A stretch of 37,009 nucleotides of DNA from Planctomycetaceae bacterium (GTDB taxonomy: Bacteria; Planctomycetota; Planctomycetia; Pirellulales; Thermoguttaceae), in contig JAJFUI010000320.1 of the NCBI GenBank assembly GCA_021372555.1, forward strand, positions 1 through 37,009, in the 5' to 3' direction. Below are positions 32,809-37,009 of the stretch, piece by piece; the first letter of the stretch is position 1; each line of letters begins with the position of its first letter. Under the pieces are notes generated by a model, which was given only the letters and a program-made list of their open reading frames with translations, was not told the origin of the DNA and searched no databases. The position numbers and the translations under genes were made by a program.

Positions 32809-34182
32809 CTATTCGCGAGCTTTTGGCATGCTTTCGGTGTCAGCGTCGAGCTCGTTCCGGCTGTCGCCATGCTCGCGCTGGCGGAGGTAGAGCTTGAGCG
32901 GCACTTCGCCGAAATCGAGTTGGTCGCGGAACACGCGCAACAAGTAACGCTGATACTGCGGGCTGATGGCTTTCGGATCGCTGCAAAAGAGAACGATTGT
33001 CGGCGGCTGGGCGGCGGCCTGCGTGGCGAAGTAGATCTTGGGCCGGCGGTTGCGGTGGGTGGGCGGTGGGTTCTTTTGCAGCGCGGCGCGGAGCTGCTGG
33101 TTCAGCTTCGACGTGGTCACTCGTTGCAGCGACTGCCGGAAAAGCATCTGGGCGTGGTTGAGCATCGCCTTGACGTTCTTACCGGTCTGGCCGGTGATGA
33201 ACGCGATGGGAGCGTACCACATCGTGCGAAAAGTATCGCGGAGATAGATCACCCACTTTTCGGTTGGCATGCTGCCGGCGGTCAGGTCCCACTTGTTCAC
33301 GACGAACATGCAGGGTTTGTACTGCTGGGCGATGTAATCGCAAAGTTGCCTGTCGACTTTGCTGATTCGCTGTGTGGCATCGAAGAAGAGCAACACCACA
33401 TCGGCGCGGCGGATGCTTCGCTGGGCACGGTGGGTGCTGTAGAAGTCGACATCAGTGCTAACGCTTTTCGCGCGACGGAAGCCTGGCGTGTCGATGGCGA
33501 CGAACGCCTTCCCGTCGAGCTCGAAGCGGACGTCGACGCTGTCACGGGTTGTGCCGGGCACTTCGCTGGTGATCATGCGGTCGGCTTGCGCCAACGTATT
33601 CACCAGGGTGCTCTTGCCGACGTTGCGGCGTCCGACGATCGCGACCTTCATTACCGGCTCTTCAGGGACCACCTCGTCGGCCGACGCTTCCGGCAACCGC
33701 TGCGCGATGGCGTCCATGAGTTCCGCCTTGCCGCGGTTTTCACGCGCGCTGGCGAACACCATCTTCCGGCCGAAGCGATAGAACTCTTGGGCCTGGGCGT
33801 CGAGGGAAGGCGCGTCGGTCTTGTTGACCACCAGGAGCACGGGAACGGAGACGTAGCGCAAGCGTTTGGCTACTTCCTGGTCGAGCGGCACGGGTCCATC
33901 GCGGCAATCGACGACGAAGACGACCACGTGCGCGGAATCGACGGCCGCTTGGATTTGGTCCTCGACCTGGTCCGTCAGATTGTCGGCGTCTTCAATGCCC
34001 ATGCCGCCGGTGTCAACAAGTTCCGCGAATCGGCCTTGGACGTCGATGAGGTGGGTGACGCGGTCGCGGGTGACGCCAGCCGTGGGGTCGACGATGGCAA
34101 GACGCTTCCCTGCGAGCCAATTAAATATGCTCGACTTGCCGACGTTCGGCCGACCAACGATAACAACTTGCGGAATGGCCAT
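32809..34182 (-). CDS. der: Ribosome-associated double GTPase Der (EngA)
   Basis: The 457-residue protein has two consecutive Era-like GTPase domains. The first has GRPNVGKS (residues 10-17), DTGG and NKTD; the second has GRRNVGKS, DTPG and NKWD. A C-terminal KH-like domain follows (about residues 350-440). Der is needed for maturation of the 50S ribosomal subunit. The tail after residue 437 is acidic and poorly conserved. AAGG precedes the ATG closely, and TATGAT about 10 nt upstream may be a -10 box, giving a very short leader. It is divergent from the uracil-DNA glycosylase gene, with about 100 nt between the starts. Confidence 0.96.
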   Translation of the reverse strand: MAIPQVVIVGRPNVGKSSIFNWLAGKRLAIVDPTAGVTRDRVTHLIDVQGRFAELVDTGGMGIEDADNLTDQVEDQIQAAVDSAHVVVFVVDCRDGPVPLDQEVAKRLRYVSVPVLLVVNKTDAPSLDAQAQEFYRFGRKMVFASARENRGKAELMDAIAQRLPEASADEVVPEEPVMKVAIVGRRNVGKSTLVNTLAQADRMITSEVPGTTRDSVDVRFELDGKAFVAIDTPGFRRAKSVSTDVDFYSTHRAQRSIRRADVVLLFFDATQRISKVDRQLCDYIAQQYKPCMFVVNKWDLTAGSMPTEKWVIYLRDTFRTMWYAPIAFITGQTGKNVKAMLNHAQMLFRQSLQRVTTSKLNQQLRAALQKNPPPTHRNRRPKIYFATQAAAQPPTIVLFCSDPKAISPQYQRYLLRVFRDQLDFGEVPLKLYLRQREHGDSRNELDADTESMPKARE

Positions 34183-34284
34183 AACACCTTATCATAGTTG
34201 TCTTAGGCTGGCGTTTCCAGTCGTATGCGGCGGTCACCATTCCCGGACGAAGGACGAACGACGTCCCAGTCGCTTGCAGGAACA

Positions 34285-35100
34285 ATGGCGCACAACAAGC
34301 TTCGGCAAGCGGCAATTCAGCGGATCGAGAGCCTTCAGCGGGCCGGGGTGACCCACGTACGGAAGGCGCCGAAGCGAAGCGGCTCGACCGCGAAAAGAGG
34401 GGGGACACCGGCGGTTACGACCGCTGCAGTTCGCCGTGAGCCGGTGGCGGCAACGGCCTGCGGCGGTGTCACGGAGGCCGGTCCCACCATTGCGCCCGCG
34501 GGGACGGATCCGCGCGTGTTGGCCTTGGCGAAGGTGGCTTGCGACGTTGCCGGCTGTTCGCGTTGCGAGGAGCTGGCTAGAACGCGGACGCAGACAGTTT
34601 TTGGCGTCGGAAATCCCCACGCCCGGCTGGTTTTCTGCGGTGAGGCCCCCGGGGCCGATGAAGATCGGCAGGGGGAGCCATTTGTGGGGCGAGCGGGTCA
34701 GCTTCTGACGGACATTATCGTCAAGGGGATGAAGGTTCGCCGGGAGGACGTCTACATCCTCAATGTTCTTCGGTGCCGGCCGCCGGGAAATCGGACCCCG
34801 GCGCCCGATGAGGCCGCCAACTGCCGCGAGTTTCTCGATCGGCAATTGGCCATCATTCAGCCGGAGTTCATTTGCTGCCTCGGCGCCGTGGCGGCGCAGA
34901 ATTTATTGAGCAGCGATCTGCCGATCGGTCGGCTTCGCGGGCGGGTTCATGATTATCACGGCGTGAAGGTAGTGTGCACGTACCACCCGGCGTATCTGCT
35001 GCGAAATCCGCCGGCGAAGCGTTACGTGTGGGACGACATCCAGATGCTGATGGCGGAAATGGACGGCACGGACGGTCGAGAGAAGAAGAGCGGAACTTAG
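34285..35100 (+). CDS. Family 4 (Fe-S) uracil-DNA glycosylase
   Basis: The 271-residue protein removes uracil from DNA as the first step of base excision repair. The catalytic domain (about residues 75-265) contains [20 protein letters not shown], with the family-4 GEAPG..ED pattern, [13 protein letters not shown] and [11 protein letters not shown]. Four cysteines fit the [4Fe-4S] ligands: C91 and C94 (CSRC), C164 and C180. The first ~75 residues are an added region: a basic helix ([18 protein letters not shown]) followed by a low-complexity Ala/Thr/Arg linker. The ATG at 34285 is chosen because AGGA precedes it; a 20-codon longer form is open. It is divergent from der. Confidence 0.9.
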   Translation: MAHNKLRQAAIQRIESLQRAGVTHVRKAPKRSGSTAKRGGTPAVTTAAVRREPVAATACGGVTEAGPTIAPAGTDPRVLALAKVACDVAGCSRCEELARTRTQTVFGVGNPHARLVFCGEAPGADEDRQGEPFVGRAGQLLTDIIVKGMKVRREDVYILNVLRCRPPGNRTPAPDEAANCREFLDRQLAIIQPEFICCLGAVAAQNLLSSDLPIGRLRGRVHDYHGVKVVCTYHPAYLLRNPPAKRYVWDDIQMLMAEMDGTDGREKKSGT

Positions 35101-35136
35101 AGGATAACGCTCTAAGGCGGGAGTCGCCGCTGTTTT

Positions 35137-35739
35137 CTAGCGGGTCAGCACCGACTGAATCAGCTCGGCGAGGCAACTGGCATCGAGCTTCTTCATCAGT
35201 TTCGCTCGGCGGTCTTCGATGGTGCGCGTACTCAATCCGAGTTCTGTCGCGATCTCTTTGTTCATTTTGCCGTCGAGGAGCAGGTCGAGGACGGCGTGCT
35301 CGCCCGATGTGAGGCGGGAGAGACGCTCTTCGACTTGCTGACGGCGTGCACGACGGCGACGGCACTGGGCGTCCAAGTCGAGTGCTTTGCGGATACTCCC
35401 CCAAAGCTGATGCTCGCGGACGGGCTTTTCAAGAAAGTTGACCGCCCCGAGCTGCATCGCCTCGACAGCCATCGGCACGTTTGCGTGGGCGGTGACGAAG
35501 ATCACCGGAAGACTAATCTTGTCATGAATGAGCTTCCGCTGGAGCTCCAGTCCGCTCATTTCCGGCATGGCCACCTCGAGGACGAGGCACCCCGGGCGGG
35601 CCGGACGATAGGTGCCCAGGAATGCTTCCACTGAAGGGTAAGCCTCGACGCGCGGAAACATGATCTTCACGGTCGCGGTCATGGACCGTAACGTCGTGGC
35701 GTCATCATCGACTAAGAAGACCGTGGTTTCGTCGTTCAC
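35137..35739 (-). CDS. FixJ-type response regulator with Glu at the phosphoacceptor site
   Basis: The 200-residue protein has a receiver domain (residues 1-120) and a LuxR-type helix-turn-helix (about 135-195, with [15 protein letters not shown] and [19 protein letters not shown]). The acid pocket D11-D13, T83 and K105 are in place, but the phosphorylated Asp is replaced: the strand reads [13 protein letters not shown] with E55 (codon GAG). In other regulators Asp-to-Glu can mimic phosphorylation, so this protein may be constitutively active or controlled in another way. No histidine kinase gene is adjacent. The start is a GTG at 35739, the only codon that preserves the whole first strand; no strong ribosome site is seen. 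It converges with the uracil-DNA glycosylase gene. Confidence 0.88.
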   Translation of the reverse strand: MNDETTVFLVDDDATTLRSMTATVKIMFPRVEAYPSVEAFLGTYRPARPGCLVLEVAMPEMSGLELQRKLIHDKISLPVIFVTAHANVPMAVEAMQLGAVNFLEKPVREHQLWGSIRKALDLDAQCRRRRARRQQVEERLSRLTSGEHAVLDLLLDGKMNKEIATELGLSTRTIEDRRAKLMKKLDASCLAELIQSVLTR

Positions 35740-36092
35740 GAGTCACCCGCTACAAGAGAGAAGTACCGCCACCCCCTTTTTCACTAAGCGCTCGGTTTAC
35801 CACAAGACAAGTCTACTTCACAAGGGGCATAACCTCCGCGGCTACGTGGAAAACCACAGTATCTCGCTTTATTGCCTCCCACTGGGCCAAAGAATCATCG
35901 CGTCGAAGACAGAAGCGACGTTTTCGCGTCAGACATGCCACCCACCGCGGTGGGAACATCGCTAGGAGCGGGGCTCGTCCCGTGTGGTACGATTGTTCCG
36001 ATGATCGATGCAGTAGCGCGCGGTCGCTGGGGCAATGGGCAACAGGCGATCGCGATGCATCGGGAGCCTTTCCACCGGAGGAGTCTGGCACG
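35740..36092. other. Divergent intergenic region with a 14-bp palindrome
   Basis: This 353-nt stretch between the FixJ-type regulator (minus) and the epimerase (plus) contains no supported gene. It holds a perfect palindrome CCCACCGCGGTGGG (35941-35954), about 140 nt upstream of the epimerase start, which could be an operator. A TACGAT hexamer near 35988-35993 could be a -10 box for the epimerase but lacks a good -35. Confidence 0.45.
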
Positions 36093-37009
36093 ATGGCCTC
36101 AATCCGACGAATTCTTGTCACCGGCGGCGCCGGCTTTCTGGGTTCGCACCTTTGCGAACGGCTTCTGGAGCGCGGGCACGACGTCATCTGCTTGGACAAT
36201 TTCTTTACGAGCCAGAAGTCGAATGTGGCCCACTTGCTCGACAGGCCGAACTTCGAGTTGATCCGGCATGACATCACGCTACCGATCTGGCTGGAGGTGG
36301 ACGAGGTTTACAACCTGGCCTGCCCGGCGGCCCCTGGTCACTACCAATACAACGCGATCAAGACGATGAAGACCTCGGTGATGGGGGCGATTCACGTCCT
36401 TGGCATGGCGAAGCGGTGCAGGGCGAAGGTCTTACAGGCGTCGACGAGCGAGGTGTACGGCGACCCGGAAGTGCACCCACAGCCCGAGTCCTATCGCGGC
36501 GTCGTCAATCCGATCGGTCCACGGGCCTGCTACGACGAAGGGAAGCGGGCGGCCGAAACGCTGTTCATGGACTACCACCGTCAGAATCGGGTCAACGTGC
36601 GAATCGTGCGAATCTTCAACACGTATGGGCCACGAATGCATCCCTACGACGGTCGCGTCGTGTCCAACTTTATCCGTCAGGCGTTGGCCGGCGAGGACAT
36701 TACCATTTTCGGTGATGGATCGCAGACCAGATCGTTCTGTTATCGCGACGATCTAATCGAAGGGATGATTCGCATGATGGAAGGGCCCGACGAATTTGTT
36801 GGGCCCGTGAATCTCGGCAACCCAGAAGAGTTCACCATCCTGGAACTGGCGAAGCTCGTACTGGAGCTGATCGGTTCGCGATCGAAGCTGATCTATCAGG
36901 CGTTGCCGGTCGACGATCCGACGCAGCGTCGTCCGGACATCACGCTTGCCCGCCAACGTTTAGGGTGGCAGCCGACGATACCGCTGCGTGAAGGGCTCAT
37001 GAAGACGAT
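36093..37009 (+). CDS. UDP-glucuronate decarboxylase-like NAD-dependent epimerase (3' end outside window)
   Basis: The 305 visible codons encode an extended short-chain dehydrogenase. The NAD-binding motif is [11 protein letters not shown] (residues 10-20), the active site has S119 in [10 protein letters not shown] and Y147/K151 in YDEGKRAAE, and [10 protein letters not shown] and [13 protein letters not shown] follow. This pattern, including HDITLP and [12 protein letters not shown], is typical of UDP-xylose synthase (UDP-glucuronate decarboxylase), which makes UDP-xylose from UDP-glucuronate for surface polysaccharides. A dTDP-glucose dehydratase or other epimerase is less likely. A strong GGAGGAG lies 9 nt before the ATG. 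The gene runs off the window end with only a few residues missing, since the family is about 310-315 residues long. Confidence 0.9.
   Translation, partial: MASIRRILVTGGAGFLGSHLCERLLERGHDVICLDNFFTSQKSNVAHLLDRPNFELIRHDITLPIWLEVDEVYNLACPAAPGHYQYNAIKTMKTSVMGAIHVLGMAKRCRAKVLQASTSEVYGDPEVHPQPESYRGVVNPIGPRACYDEGKRAAETLFMDYHRQNRVNVRIVRIFNTYGPRMHPYDGRVVSNFIRQALAGEDITIFGDGSQTRSFCYRDDLIEGMIRMMEGPDEFVGPVNLGNPEEFTILELAKLVLELIGSRSKLIYQALPVDDPTQRRPDITLARQRLGWQPTIPLREGLMKT

Noticed and set aside
32869..34197. 442-codon open frame on the plus strand opposite der
   Set aside because: It mirrors der almost completely, has low-complexity Val/Asp/His-rich text and no family resemblance.
35872..36261. Plus-strand open frame starting upstream of the epimerase
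   Set aside because: It overlaps the epimerase start in a different frame and its product is low-complexity; the epimerase with a strong GGAGGAG site explains the region.

Overview
This window looks like a chromosomal segment of a planctomycete, most likely a Pirellulales-type bacterium. The base composition is GC-rich (roughly 60 % by eye). Supporting signs are a DUF1570-type HExxH protein, long coiled-coil and TPR proteins of unknown role, a FixJ-type regulator, weak or absent Shine-Dalgarno (SD) sequences at many starts, and short dispersed palindromes scattered between and even inside genes. The assignment rests on family resemblance and remembered genome features, not on a search. Apart from a few oddities the content is housekeeping. 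I see no CRISPR array, prophage, intact transposon or rRNA.

Layout. 1-2029 (+): a possible tiny membrane protein, a hairpin-rich repeat, the 3' remnant of a DoxX gene coupled by an ATGA overlap to a CPBP-family membrane protease, then a pterin carbinolamine dehydratase. 2030-2944 (+): a Tat-exported metallophosphoesterase. 3048-6278 (-): a methyltransferase, an exported transglutaminase-like protein and NAD-type isocitrate dehydrogenase. 6433-8002 (+): a near-consensus promoter and a protein made of a stand-alone sigma region-4 helix-turn-helix plus further apparent winged-helix units. 8031-11089 (-): nitroreductase, a GroES-like protein, a coiled-coil protein and a DUF1570 metallopeptidase-like protein. 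11313-13671 (+): a membrane TPR protein, an integral membrane HExxH protein and an SGNH hydrolase.

13661-25351 (-) is one long co-directional block: thrS, infC, addB, addA, cca and a small coiled-coil protein. It covers threonyl-tRNA charging, translation initiation, double-strand-break end processing (AddAB, both nuclease sites apparently intact, addB and addA overlapping by ATGA) and tRNA 3'-end maturation. thrS is preceded by a structured leader, and infC has its own likely promoter. A tRNA-Val(GAC) with its own promoter and terminator lies at 25655-25728 on the plus strand. 25887-34182 (-) is a second co-directional block: der, ald, purE, mtnA, an M24 aminopeptidase, accB, accC and an AlkD-like DNA glycosylase. 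The last part holds a family-4 uracil-DNA glycosylase (+), a FixJ-type response regulator whose phosphoacceptor Asp is Glu (-), and a UDP-glucuronate decarboxylase-like epimerase (+) cut by the window end.

The points most worth following are the sigma-region-4 protein, the Asp-to-Glu regulator, repeat-derived insertions inside addA and addB, the family of hairpins with a GTT loop, the tRNA-Val with C at position 33, and the thrS leader. I did not find a clearly new multi-gene system; the closest candidates are the sigma-4 regulator and the TPR/HExxH membrane pair.
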